NCBI GenBank assembly: GCA_963678255.2
Contig: CAXXTW010000002.1
Location: forward strand, 1,426,001-1,490,000
Source: G963678255 sp963678255
GTDB lineage: Bacteria > Cloacimonadota > Cloacimonadia > Cloacimonadales > WRIO01
Length of the DNA stretch: 64,000 nucleotides
Reading direction: 5' to 3'
The notes under the pieces were generated by a model. The model searched no databases, was not told the DNA's origin, and saw only the letters and a program-made list of their open reading frames with translations. Shown here in pieces: positions 17,371 to 26,146 of the stretch. Every line of letters begins with the position of its first letter. Positions within the stretch are counted from its first letter, which is position 1. Made by a program: the position numbers and the translations under genes.

Positions 17371-18228
17371 TTACTGTTGTATTGCTTCTGCTCCGGAAGC
17401 AACTTCTATGATTTCTGTTGTAATCTGTGCCTGACGTTCACGATTATACAACAAACTCAATTGTTCTATCAGATCTGTAGCATTGTTTGTAGCATTATCC
17501 ATGGCTGTCATTCTGGAACCTTGCTCTGCCGCATTTGATTCCAATAAGATACGCCACAATTCTACACTGACATAACGTGTTCCCAATTCTTCAATAATTT
17601 CTGTCTCATTAGGTTCATATAAAAAATCTATCGTTGACACTTCGTCTGATTCCGTTGGTATGATTGGCATAATCTGTTTGCATGTTAAATTCTGTTGAAT
17701 TGCTGATTTAAATTCATTATATATTACATCTACCTTTTGGTATTCCATACTAAAAAATAAATTTATAACTTCATTACGAATTTGCTTTAAATCAGAAATA
17801 TCCTTAATCTCAGTTATACTGCCAAAATGAGCAACAATTTTTAAATTACTTCTCTTTTTATAAGTATCATATGCCTTTCTGCCAATACAAACTAAATCAA
17901 CCTGACTATTCTCGCGTATATATTGATTTGCATAACGTATAATTGTCGAATTAAAAGATCCGCACAATCCTCTGTCACCTGTGACTACTATCAATAATAT
18001 TCTGCCATCTTTATTTGGAGAAATTAACATTGGATGCGGATTGGTGACATTCTTCTTCTGTAGAATTCTTAACATTAAATCCACATAATCTGAATAAGGT
18101 CGTGCCCTTACTACAGTATCCTGTGCTTTTCTCAAACGAGAGGCTGATACCATTTTCATAGCATTTGTTATCTGCTTGGTATTCTTAATACTAGTGATTC
18201 TGTTTCTTAGATCTCTCAAATTTGCCAT
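17371..18228 (-). CDS. atpG: F-type ATP synthase gamma subunit
   Basis: 285 residues, the rotating central shaft. N-terminal LRDLRNRITSIKNTKQITNAMKMVSASRLRKAQ and C-terminal SRMTAMDNATNNATDLI helices are the conserved coiled-coil parts; VVTGDRGLCGSFNS is the conserved Rossmann segment. The gene lies 25 nt downstream of atpA and 30 nt upstream of atpD. Confidence 0.97.
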   Translation of the reverse strand: MANLRDLRNRITSIKNTKQITNAMKMVSASRLRKAQDTVVRARPYSDYVDLMLRILQKKNVTNPHPMLISPNKDGRILLIVVTGDRGLCGSFNSTIIRYANQYIRENSQVDLVCIGRKAYDTYKKRSNLKIVAHFGSITEIKDISDLKQIRNEVINLFFSMEYQKVDVIYNEFKSAIQQNLTCKQIMPIIPTESDEVSTIDFLYEPNETEIIEELGTRYVSVELWRILLESNAAEQGSRMTAMDNATNNATDLIEQLSLLYNRERQAQITTEIIEVASGAEAIQQ

Positions 18229-18253
18229 GAGATCTCCTGTTTATTTAAATGTA

Positions 18254-19756
18254 TCATTTGAAATTAGCAATGATTTCTTTACAAATGTCATGCATCTTCT
18301 CTTTCATCTGATCGGTTATTTTATCTTTTATCAATTCTTTGGTAAAATCTTTATACTTCGATTCCAGAATCGTAAATAAATCACGCTCTACTATGGCAAC
18401 TTTTGAAGTGTCAACACTATCTAAATATCCTTCGTTAGCCATAAATATGATCATAATTTGTTTTTCCACTGTCAGAGGGACATATTGATCTTGTTTTAAT
18501 ATCTCGATTAAGCGTTCCCCTCTTCTCAACTGAGCCTGAGTAGCTTTATCTAAATCTGATCCAAATTTTGCAAATGCCTCTAATTCATTATATTGTGCCA
18601 AATCTAAACGTAATTGACCAACAACAGATTTCATAGCTTTTATTTGAGCACTGCCTCCTACACGAGAAACTGATAATCCCGGATTTATTGCAGGACGTAT
18701 CCCTGAATAAAAAAGTCTGGAACTCAAATAAATCTGACCATCTGTAATTGATATCACATTAGTGGGAATATAAGCAGAAATATCTTCAGCTTTTGTTTCA
18801 ATAATTGGTAAAGCCGTTAATGAACCTCCACCTAACTTGTCACTTAGCTTTGAAGCTCTTTCCAATAACCTAGAATGTAAATAGAATACATCACCAGGAT
18901 ATGCTTCACGCCCTGGTGGACGTCTCAACAACAAGGATATCTCTCGATAGGCTGCGGCATGCTTTGATAAATCATCATAAATAATTAAGGCATGCTTTCC
19001 ATTATCTCTAAAATATTCTCCCATTGAACATCCAGAATATGGAGAAATGTATAACATCGATGGGGCTTCTGATGCACTGGCACAAACTACTATTGTATAA
19101 CTCATTGCATCGTATCTCTCTAACGTTTTTACTATTTTTGCCACTGTCGATCTTTTCTGACCAATTGCCACATAAACACATACGACACCTTTACCCTTCT
19201 GATTGATAATTGTGTCCAATGCTATTGCTGTTTTCCCTGTCTGTCTGTCACCAATGATTAACTCTCGTTGTCCTCTGCCTATCGGAATCATTGAATCTAT
19301 CGCTTTTAAACCAGTTTGTAAGGGTTCCTTAACTGGTTGACGATCAATCACTCCTAATGCCTTTCTCTCTATTGGTAAATACTTATCTGTTTGTAATTCA
19401 CCTTTTCCATCAATTGGCTGACCTAATGAATTCACAACTCTCCCTAAAAGGGCATCTCCAACAGGAACCTGTAATATCTTTCCTGTTCTACGAACTAAAT
19501 CGCCTTCTTTGATATGGGTGGTCTCTCCAAATATGATACAGCCTACATTCTCTTGCTCTAAATTCAATGCCATACCATAAATATCATTTGGAAAAAGAAC
19601 CATTTCCCCTGCCATCACTTGATCTAGTCCATAGACGCGAGCGATTCCATCACCTACCTGTACAACCTTGCCCGTTTCTTTTATGTCTATATCAAAGTGA
19701 AAATTATCAATCTTCTGCTTGATGATTGAACTTATCTCATCAGGATGAATACTCAT
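18254..19756 (-). CDS. atpA: F-type ATP synthase alpha subunit
   Basis: 500 residues, the non-catalytic nucleotide-binding F1 subunit. The P-loop GDRQTGKT lies at 169-176; VYVAIGQKRSTVAKIV, YRQMSLL-like YREISLLLRRPPGREAYPGDVFYLHSRLLERA and the arginine-finger region SVSRVGGSAQIKAMK are intact. Order atpH-A-G-D-C is the standard bacterial one. Confidence 0.98.
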   Translation of the reverse strand: MSIHPDEISSIIKQKIDNFHFDIDIKETGKVVQVGDGIARVYGLDQVMAGEMVLFPNDIYGMALNLEQENVGCIIFGETTHIKEGDLVRRTGKILQVPVGDALLGRVVNSLGQPIDGKGELQTDKYLPIERKALGVIDRQPVKEPLQTGLKAIDSMIPIGRGQRELIIGDRQTGKTAIALDTIINQKGKGVVCVYVAIGQKRSTVAKIVKTLERYDAMSYTIVVCASASEAPSMLYISPYSGCSMGEYFRDNGKHALIIYDDLSKHAAAYREISLLLRRPPGREAYPGDVFYLHSRLLERASKLSDKLGGGSLTALPIIETKAEDISAYIPTNVISITDGQIYLSSRLFYSGIRPAINPGLSVSRVGGSAQIKAMKSVVGQLRLDLAQYNELEAFAKFGSDLDKATQAQLRRGERLIEILKQDQYVPLTVEKQIMIIFMANEGYLDSVDTSKVAIVERDLFTILESKYKDFTKELIKDKITDQMKEKMHDICKEIIANFK

Positions 19757-19766
19757 ATATCCCTCA

Positions 19767-20309
19767 TTATTTTGATTTAATAGCTTGTACTATAAAACGA
19801 TTTAAATTACCACTTACAGATCCATCAATTAATATATCCTCTGTCTGTGCTATAAAACCACCTATTAAATCTGGTTTTATTATTATTTTACATTCTACTT
19901 CTTTTTTCAAAACTGATCCTAACTCTTTTAATATCGAGTGCAATGTTTTCTCATCAGTTTCTCTTGCTAAATATAACGTAACAAAGCGCTTGTTCTGTTC
20001 TTCATAAAGACATGAAATCATTTCTTCTATTATTGTCTTTAAGATATATTCTCTCTTTTTGGAAATTATTATCTTAAAATATGAATTCCAAAATTCCTTT
20101 TGTTCAGAATCTTCTACAAGTAAAGAAAGAACTTGTCTCTTCTTTTCTGCATTTAATATTCTAGATGTTATGATTTTCTTTATGTCTTCATTACTATCAT
20201 ACAATTCAATTATTGCATAACAATCTTCTAATAACGATGAATAATTCTCTTCATTTATAAAAGTAACAGCAGAATTAGCATATCGCTGGGCAAGAATTCT
20301 ATCTTTCAC
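19767..20309 (-). CDS. atpH: F-type ATP synthase delta subunit
   Basis: 180 residues, the peripheral-stalk OSCP/delta protein that joins F1 to the b subunits. N-terminal LAQRYANSAVTF and C-terminal DLIGGFIAQTEDILIDGSVSGNLNRF match the family. The start codon is GTG at 20309, supported by CGGAG 6 nt upstream, and the gap to atpF is only 2 nt. Confidence 0.94.
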   Translation of the reverse strand: MKDRILAQRYANSAVTFINEENYSSLLEDCYAIIELYDSNEDIKKIITSRILNAEKKRQVLSLLVEDSEQKEFWNSYFKIIISKKREYILKTIIEEMISCLYEEQNKRFVTLYLARETDEKTLHSILKELGSVLKKEVECKIIIKPDLIGGFIAQTEDILIDGSVSGNLNRFIVQAIKSK

Positions 20310-20311
20310 CG

Positions 20312-20785
20312 TCAGCTCCGTTCTGACAATAACTTTTCGATCAGTTTCTTGTCGGATTCTGCATCCATTTTTTCAGCAATTAAGCGTGCTGATAAACTGG
20401 AAACTAATTGAGCAACTTCTTTCTCAATCTCTTTAAAAGCAGTTTTCTTTTGTATCTGAATTTTCTCATCGGATTGGGCAATGATATCTTTTTCCTTCTC
20501 TTTGGCTGTCTCTAAGATCTTCTCTGCCTTTTTCTCTGCTTCTACGACTATTGAGTCTTTCAGTTTTCTGGCTTCATCCATTGATTGCTTAAGCTCTTGA
20601 TCTCTCTGTAAAGCTAATTGTTCAGCTTTTTCAATTGATGAATGTGCCTCTTCAATATCATTTTTTATTTGTACCTGCCGTTCCTGAAGATATTTCTTCA
20701 GTGGTTTATAGAGAATTTTATTTAAAATTATCATTAATAGTATAAAATTCATCATCACAAGTACAATTGTGAAATCTACAGTCAT
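20312..20785 (-). CDS. atpF: F-type ATP synthase b subunit
   Basis: 157 residues. An N-terminal membrane helix (about 5-22, TIVLVMMNFILLMIILNKILYKPL) is followed by a long charged coiled coil (about 30-150), the peripheral-stalk design. One b gene only, so a homodimer is expected. Confidence 0.93.
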   Translation of the reverse strand: MTVDFTIVLVMMNFILLMIILNKILYKPLKKYLQERQVQIKNDIEEAHSSIEKAEQLALQRDQELKQSMDEARKLKDSIVVEAEKKAEKILETAKEKEKDIIAQSDEKIQIQKKTAFKEIEKEVAQLVSSLSARLIAEKMDAESDKKLIEKLLSERS

Positions 20786-20825
20786 AAATAACTCCTTACT
20801 TCATGACAAAGTGAAATTTTGTACC

Positions 20826-21080
20826 TTATGTAGTAAAAATTAGAAGAAGAGCTATAACTAATGAATAAATTCCTGTTGATTCTGAAACTGCCTGTCCTAT
20901 CAACATTGTTCTTGTTATTAATCCGGCATGTTCGGGTGATCGTGATATGCCCTCACATGCTTTCCCTGCTGTATAACCTTCACCAAGACCAGGGCCTAAT
21001 GCACCAATTCCCATACAAATGCCTGCACCTAAAAATGCGGCAGCTTTTGCTATTCCACCAGCTAATGCGTTGGGATCCAT
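20826..21080 (-). CDS. atpE: F-type ATP synthase c subunit, single hairpin, two-carboxylate Na+ motif
   Basis: 84 residues, two membrane helices joined by a polar loop (SRSPEHAG). Helix 2 carries the ion-binding E67 in SESTGIYSLVIALLLIF; E-S-T-x-x-Y is the signature of Na+-binding c subunits such as Ilyobacter and Propionigenium. Helix 1 has E34 (GPGLGEGY) where those proteins have Gln, giving the two-carboxylate arrangement known from the Fusobacterium nucleatum Na+ rotor. Together these suggest Na+ rather than H+ coupling, an inference from residues only. It is 27 nt downstream of the three-hairpin c gene and should share the rotor with it. Confidence 0.95.
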   Translation of the reverse strand: MDPNALAGGIAKAAAFLGAGICMGIGALGPGLGEGYTAGKACEGISRSPEHAGLITRTMLIGQAVSESTGIYSLVIALLLIFTT

Positions 21081-21107
21081 AATTCCTCCTATGAATTTTG
21101 AGTTTTC

Positions 21108-21860
21108 TTATGATACAAATATTAATAAAAAAGCAACGACTAATGAATAGATAGATGTTGACTCTGCAACTGCAGCACCTAAAAACATTGTCCTTGTTAA
21201 TACTGATTTATCTTTGTTATGTTTTGATAAATTGTCGTTTGTTGCTCCTGCAACAAAGCCTATTCCAGCACCTGGTCCTAATGTTCCAATACCAATAACT
21301 AAACCTGCTCCAACATAGGCAGTTGCCTTCAAGATCATTCCAGCTAATGTCGGATTTTGCATCTGACCTGGAACCATGTATAATAACAACAGAGATACAA
21401 CCAATGCAAATATGGCTGACGTTTGGGATAATGCCTGACCAATTAACATATTTGCGGTGATACCTCCACTATGGGTTGGAGTCCTTCCAATTGCCTGCAA
21501 TGCTTTTGAACCAGAATAACCTGAACCATAATTGGGACCGGTACAACCTAATCCCATTGCAATGCCTGCTCCCAAAAAACTAAATGCTCTGGCCCAATCT
21601 ACTCCAAACTCAAGAAATCCGCCAAATACCAATAGCAAAGAAATGACCAAGGCAAAAATTGCTCCTGATTCTGTTACGGCTTGACTAATTAACATGGAAC
21701 GGATAACTACATCATTGGCTTTCGGCTGACGCATGATGGATCTTGTCGCTTCTGCAGCTGTCTGTCCTTCTCCAAATCCAGCACTCAGAGAGGCAACTCC
21801 TGTACTGATAGCTGCTCCTAATAATAATAATACCTTAGCATACTCTGGTTGAATTGTCAT
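21108..21860 (-). CDS. Triplicated (six-helix) ATP synthase c subunit
   Basis: 250 residues made of three fused c-type hairpins (about 1-85, 86-165, 170-250). Hairpin 1 has E31 (GFGEGQ) and E64 (AVTESGAIF); hairpin 2 has S113 (NYGSGY) and Q146 (ALSQTSAIF), so no carboxylate; hairpin 3 has I200 (GAGIGF) and E233 (AVAESTSIY). The protein therefore has six helices but two helix-2 ion-binding carboxylates. Archaeal A-type rotors (Methanocaldococcus jannaschii) show the same count, and Acetobacterium woodii mixes a duplicated V-type c with F-type c. Here the gene lies inside a standard bacterial F-type operon between atpB and atpE. It likely forms a mixed ring with the single-hairpin c, lowering the ions used per ATP; that is inference. 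Confidence 0.92.
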   Translation of the reverse strand: MTIQPEYAKVLLLLGAAISTGVASLSAGFGEGQTAAEATRSIMRQPKANDVVIRSMLISQAVTESGAIFALVISLLLVFGGFLEFGVDWARAFSFLGAGIAMGLGCTGPNYGSGYSGSKALQAIGRTPTHSGGITANMLIGQALSQTSAIFALVVSLLLLYMVPGQMQNPTLAGMILKATAYVGAGLVIGIGTLGPGAGIGFVAGATNDNLSKHNKDKSVLTRTMFLGAAVAESTSIYSLVVAFLLIFVS

Positions 21861-21879
21861 TTTTTACCTCTAGACACTC

Positions 21880-22794
21880 TTATTCACCTATTTCCATTGA
21901 TAAATAAGTTAATGATAACATCGTGAACACAAACGCTTGCACTGTCCCTGCAAACATTGTAAAAAACATATTTAATCCAATAGGCACAAGTACAAATTTT
22001 GTTAAACTCGAGACTACTAATGTGATGATTGCTCCTCCAAAAATGTTACCAAATAAACGGAAACTTATGGAGATAACCTTGGATAATTCTCCGACTATAT
22101 TTAATGGCGCTAAGAAAAAAACTGGTTCACAAAAACCTTTGAAATATTCAATCGGACCCTTTTTCCTAAATGCCATAAAATGAACAAATGCGATGGACAT
22201 AAGTCCCATGCCTAAAGGTACATTTAAGTTTCTGGTTGGTTCACTCACGCCTGGAATAGGCAATAATCCACACCAGTTTGACATCCAAATAAATAAAAAT
22301 GTTGTGAAAAAATACTTTGTATAATGTCTTTTACCTTCACCAAGTGTTTCTGCTACTAAATTGTCAAAGAAACCATAAAACATTTCAAACAGAACTTGTA
22401 TTTTTGAAGGAATTTTCGATGCCTTTACGCGAATGAATATTGCTATAAATAATAGAAATAAATCTAAATAAAACAACATACGATAAAGTCTAAAATTTAA
22501 AATTGCACTCTTTTCACCAAACATTTTATAAAAAATATTATATAAAGTCTTACTGCCATAAGTAAAGGATTCAGGATTAGATATTTTTTCTTCTTTTACA
22601 AAAAGATCTGGTTGAATTTCCTTATCAATTTCTTCGGTCATTAAATTATGCTTATTTTCTAACCATACACGCTGGTTAGTTTCTGGATTATGACCTATCT
22701 TTAAGTCATACTTAAGTAGCAAACCCGCTATTAAAAGCTCTGCAACAAAAAAGATTAGCAAAATATGCTTTAACGGTAAACCATTATTTTTCAT
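21880..22794 (-). CDS. atpB: F-type ATP synthase a subunit
   Basis: 304 residues, the stator membrane subunit forming the ion half-channels. The essential arginine is R246 in SISFRLFGNIFGGAI. Five to six C-terminal helices follow an unusually long N-terminal region: a first helix (about 9-27), then some 75 mostly polar residues before the next helix at 105. ATG 22794 was chosen because GGGGTGAT precedes it; an earlier in-frame ATG lies deep in atpI. It overlaps the atpI stop by 11 nt. The long N-terminal insertion may be an adaptation to the larger or mixed rotor. Confidence 0.95.
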   Translation of the reverse strand: MKNNGLPLKHILLIFFVAELLIAGLLLKYDLKIGHNPETNQRVWLENKHNLMTEEIDKEIQPDLFVKEEKISNPESFTYGSKTLYNIFYKMFGEKSAILNFRLYRMLFYLDLFLLFIAIFIRVKASKIPSKIQVLFEMFYGFFDNLVAETLGEGKRHYTKYFFTTFLFIWMSNWCGLLPIPGVSEPTRNLNVPLGMGLMSIAFVHFMAFRKKGPIEYFKGFCEPVFFLAPLNIVGELSKVISISFRLFGNIFGGAIITLVVSSLTKFVLVPIGLNMFFTMFAGTVQAFVFTMLSLTYLSMEIGE

Positions 22795-23182
22795 GATCAC
22801 CCCGATAATATTTTCCATAGGAACTATGTCGAATATATTCATAGCCCTGATTAATAACTATAGCTAATTGAGCTGAAAATAGACCTAAACCATACATCAA
22901 AATATTTGGTTTTATTAACAGTAAAACTAATACAGAATAGACTGCTAAAAACAAATATCGTAAAGAAAATCCAATAAATGATTGTTTCATACTTTGTTTT
23001 TCATCATATATGTTTAGTCTCAGAGCTTGCTTAAACAGCCAAATGAAATTGATAGTACTGGCAATTGATCCTAAAATCCACCCTATGCTTAATTTATAAA
23101 CAATTGGCATCATGATAACATTTGGAAGGTTTGTCAAGAAAATAATTATTAAAATTCTCTTCAAAAATTTATCGTTCTCCAT
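22784..23182 (-). CDS. atpI: ATP synthase subunit I (AtpI-like)
   Basis: 132 residues with four predicted helices (about 9-25, 31-50, 68-90, 94-112) and a polar C-terminus. Position directly between atpZ and atpB and this size and topology match the ATP synthase I family, which assists c-ring assembly. Sequence identity to known AtpI is low by eye, so the assignment rests on topology and place. Its ATG overlaps the atpZ stop codon (TAATG). Confidence 0.78.
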   Translation of the reverse strand: MENDKFLKRILIIIFLTNLPNVIMMPIVYKLSIGWILGSIASTINFIWLFKQALRLNIYDEKQSMKQSFIGFSLRYLFLAVYSVLVLLLIKPNILMYGLGLFSAQLAIVINQGYEYIRHSSYGKYYRGDHEK

Positions 23183-23463
23183 TATTCTCCCTTTTTCTTT
23201 TTTAAAAATTTGGATAATAATTGGTAATCTGCTATAAATCCACTGATTACACCTATAATAATAAACAAAATTAATCCAATATTATTCAAATTAAAAGTGC
23301 GATCTATAAATAAACCTATTACAAGAAAAAGTATAATTGAACTTATCATTACTAAACCTAATTGGGTTAATAAACTCAAAGCACGTAATATTTCATGATT
23401 ATCTTCGTAAACAAATTGATTCTTTATCATGAAATCTTTTTCTTTTTTACTAATAATTTTCAT
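23182..23463 (-). CDS. atpZ: AtpZ/AtpQ-type F0 accessory protein
   Basis: 93 residues with two membrane helices (about 32-50 and 58-78) and charged ends. The segment VIGLFIDRTFNLNNIGLILFIIIGVISGF matches the AtpZ/AtpQ (ATPase_gene1) family, reported to act with AtpI in Mg2+/Ca2+ handling or c-ring assembly. First of the atp genes proper; ACGGAG lies about 11 nt before the ATG. The gap to the bactofilin gene is 7 nt. Confidence 0.85.
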   Translation of the reverse strand: MKIISKKEKDFMIKNQFVYEDNHEILRALSLLTQLGLVMISSIILFLVIGLFIDRTFNLNNIGLILFIIIGVISGFIADYQLLSKFLKKKKGE

Positions 23464-23470
23464 CTTGTTT

Positions 23471-23824
23471 TCACTCCGTTTCAGGTTTCATCCTGCTTAC
23501 ACCATTTAGTATAGCTCCAGTATGAATTTTCAAAAATTTCGTATGGATATCTCCTGTTATTTTACCACTCTTTTCTATCTCTAAAGTAGTGGATGCCTGT
23601 ACATTACCCTGCACTTCTCCAGAAACTAATATCTCTGATCCTGTTAGATCTCCTTGTACGACTGCTGTGGAAGATAAACTAATAAATCCTTGGGTCTCAA
23701 TATTCCCAATAACCCTGCCGTCAATGCGAATACCCTCTGTCAGCTTAATATTACCTTCAATAACACATTCTTTACCTACGATTGTATTTAAAGTTACATG
23801 CTTATTTTTTTCACCAAATATCAT
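23471..23824 (-). CDS. Bactofilin (polymer-forming cytoskeletal protein)
   Basis: 117 residues of right-handed beta-helix repeats (GKECVIEGNIKLTEGIRIDGRVIGNIETQG and GDLTGSEILVSGEVQGNVQAS show the periodic hydrophobic-Gly pattern). Bactofilins self-assemble without nucleotides at the inner membrane and place cell-wall enzymes. It lies 9 nt downstream of an M23 peptidase gene, the partner seen in many shape-determining pairs (for example CcmA with Csd1-type enzymes), supporting a role in cell shape. Confidence 0.93.
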   Translation of the reverse strand: MIFGEKNKHVTLNTIVGKECVIEGNIKLTEGIRIDGRVIGNIETQGFISLSSTAVVQGDLTGSEILVSGEVQGNVQASTTLEIEKSGKITGDIHTKFLKIHTGAILNGVSRMKPETE

Positions 23825-23833
23825 CTTTTTCTC

Positions 23834-24490
23834 CTATGGGTTAACTTTTACTGTTGGGATTGACATTATTTTCTCTGGATCAATCGGTTTATTTTGGAAA
23901 TTAAGCTCAAAATGAAGATGAGGATTACTGCTTAAACCAGAATTACCCACACTACCAATTTGATCTCCTTTATCAACAAAATCATTGACTTTCACGGTGT
24001 AACTACTTAAATGAGCGTACAACGTTTTATAATTATTTAAGTGATTAATAATCAATACATTACCTAAATATTTATCTATTGAACAAGCTATTACTATCCC
24101 TGAACCTGAAGAAAATACTTCTGCTCCAAAAGGTGCTGCCAAATCTATTGCTGGGTGACTTTCACTAAATCTCTGACTAACTGCAAAGTCTTCGGTTAAT
24201 GGTAATAAATCAGGATAAAATCTGTCATCATGAATTATTATGTTATTATTCATTTCAAACAATTTGTTTTCATGAGTTCGTTTTTCTGGTTTTTTATGTT
24301 TTTTTTCTGATTCTAATTGTTGTTTTATCAATTCTAAGATCTGATTAGAGGAAACTAAGTCTGTCTTTAATTTGACATTATCTCGATTTAGTCTGACGAT
24401 TTTTCTCCACAAATAACTATTGATCCCTATCAATATGACTATTATTATCAATTGAAGAGCATTAACTAAATAGTTTTTATGAAAAATCAT
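23834..24490 (-). CDS. Membrane-anchored M23 (LytM) peptidoglycan endopeptidase
   Basis: 218 residues. One N-terminal membrane helix (about 9-28) and a short coiled coil (about 30-65) precede the M23 domain. Zinc ligands H112 and D116 (HPAID) and H193 (HLHFEL) with YAHLSS (H160) are all present, so it should be an active D,D-endopeptidase facing the periplasm. Adjacent bactofilin suggests they form a shape-control pair. Confidence 0.92.
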   Translation of the reverse strand: MIFHKNYLVNALQLIIIVILIGINSYLWRKIVRLNRDNVKLKTDLVSSNQILELIKQQLESEKKHKKPEKRTHENKLFEMNNNIIIHDDRFYPDLLPLTEDFAVSQRFSESHPAIDLAAPFGAEVFSSGSGIVIACSIDKYLGNVLIINHLNNYKTLYAHLSSYTVKVNDFVDKGDQIGSVGNSGLSSNPHLHFELNFQNKPIDPEKIMSIPTVKVNP

Positions 24491-24536
24491 AATTACCCAT
24501 CTTAAGCTCCGATTCTCAGATTCTATTTAGGATCAA

Positions 24537-25391
24537 TTACATATTCGACATAAAAGAATTGATGATTTCTTCCAATTCTTTTCTACTTTTAAAAGTAATA
24601 ATCAATTCTCCTGATTCTTTTGCTTTTGGTTTGATTTTCACATTCTTGCCAAAATGTTTTTTCAGATTAGCTTCAATACTGTATAATTCTTCATTTTCAT
24701 AAATAGGTTTTTGAGCTATATGAACTGGTTTACTCTTGGAATATCGATTCACTGCTTCTTCTGCTTTTCTGACTGATAAATGATTCTTTATGATAAATTC
24801 AGCAAATTCTTCTTGTAACTCAACAGATACCTGTAAAATTGCCCGCGCATGGCCTGAGGTTATCTCCTTACGGTCTATCATATCCTGAACTACCTGAGGT
24901 AATTTTAACAACCTCAATGTGTTACTTACTGTTGCCCGATCTTTTCCCATAATTGTTGAAATATCTGAATGGGTTAATTCAAATTCTTCTATTAATTGAT
25001 GATAGGCTTTTGCTTCTTCTAGTGGAGATAAATCTTCTCGTTGAACATTCTCAATAATTGCAAAGATCAGCTTTTCTCTTGGCGTAGCCTCACGTATTAC
25101 AGCAGGAATTTCTGTTAATCCTGCCAATTTGGAAGCTTCTAACCTTCTTTCACCTGCTATTAATTCGTATTTATTATCATCTAATTGGGTTATAATTATG
25201 GGTTGAATAACTCCATTCTCTGTAATTGATTGAGCTAAATCTTGTAATTTTTCCAAATCAAATACTTTTCTTGGTTGATAGCGATTTGGCTGAATTAACT
25301 CTATCTTTACTGAATTTACTGAACCCTGAACTGAATGATCAATCTCTTCATTCTTTATTAATGCTGATAAGCCTTTTCCTAATCTTGTCAT
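24537..25391 (-). CDS. parB: Chromosome partition protein ParB
   Basis: 284 residues. The N-terminal RLGKGLSALI start, the nuclease/CTPase-type ParB domain with LIAGERRLEASKLAG, and the helix-turn-helix (LTHSDISTIMGKDRATVSNTLRLLKLP) are all present, followed by a C-terminal dimerisation region. It binds parS sites near the origin and, with ParA, segregates the chromosome. The ATG overlaps the parA stop (ATGA). No perfect parS site was found in the window. Confidence 0.96.
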   Translation of the reverse strand: MTRLGKGLSALIKNEEIDHSVQGSVNSVKIELIQPNRYQPRKVFDLEKLQDLAQSITENGVIQPIIITQLDDNKYELIAGERRLEASKLAGLTEIPAVIREATPREKLIFAIIENVQREDLSPLEEAKAYHQLIEEFELTHSDISTIMGKDRATVSNTLRLLKLPQVVQDMIDRKEITSGHARAILQVSVELQEEFAEFIIKNHLSVRKAEEAVNRYSKSKPVHIAQKPIYENEELYSIEANLKKHFGKNVKIKPKAKESGELIITFKSRKELEEIINSFMSNM

Positions 25392-26146
25392 CTTTCTATC
25401 ACTTCCATCGCTAATTGCAAATAATTCTGAGCTCCTAAAGATTTGATGTCATAATGCATTATTGATTTCCCAAAACTTGGGGCTTCTGATAATTTTACAT
25501 TACGAACTACCACTGTTTTAAAAACTTTCTCTTTAAAATAGTTCTTCACTTCTATGGCAACCTGATTTGATAAATTTAATCTTTTATCAAACATTGTCAA
25601 TAAAACACCCAATATATTTAAGGTTGGATTTAAATTCTTCTGGATTAAACGTATGGTATTTAATAACTGGCTAACACCTTCCAGTGCATAATATTCACAT
25701 TGTATTGGGATTAATACATCCGTACACGCAGTTAATGCATTTACGGTTAATAACCCTAAAGATGGAGGACAATCGATAATTATATATTCATATTGTGTGT
25801 GCAATTGACTTATCGCTTCTTTTAACTTCTGCTCGCGAGAAAACTCATGAACAAGCTCAATTTCTGCCCCAGTTAAATCAATATTACTGCCAATGACATC
25901 CAAATAGGGTATCTCAGTTTTGTTGATTGCATTCTCAGCTTTTACTTTGCCAATTAACACATTATATGAATGTTGGGTCAACTTATCTTTATCGACTCCA
26001 ATTCCACTTGTCGCATTACCCTGTGGATCTAAATCAATCAATAATGTTTTCTTTTCATACAACCCTAAAGCAGCTGCTAAATTCACTGACGTTGTTGTCT
26101 TTCCCACGCCACCCTTTTGATTAACGACTGTTATTATTTTTGCCAT
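25388..26146 (-). CDS. parA: Chromosome partition ATPase ParA
   Basis: 252 residues. The deviant Walker A KGGVGKTTTSVNLA (about 10-23), DLDPQGNATSG and IIDCPPSLGLLTVNAL are intact. Forms nucleotide-bound dimers on DNA that move ParB-parS complexes. Preceded by rsmG, with a 26-nt overlap of their reading frames, and followed by parB, the usual chromosomal gidB-parA-parB order near oriC. Confidence 0.97.
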   Translation of the reverse strand: MAKIITVVNQKGGVGKTTTSVNLAAALGLYEKKTLLIDLDPQGNATSGIGVDKDKLTQHSYNVLIGKVKAENAINKTEIPYLDVIGSNIDLTGAEIELVHEFSREQKLKEAISQLHTQYEYIIIDCPPSLGLLTVNALTACTDVLIPIQCEYYALEGVSQLLNTIRLIQKNLNPTLNILGVLLTMFDKRLNLSNQVAIEVKNYFKEKVFKTVVVRNVKLSEAPSFGKSIMHYDIKSLGAQNYLQLAMEVIER

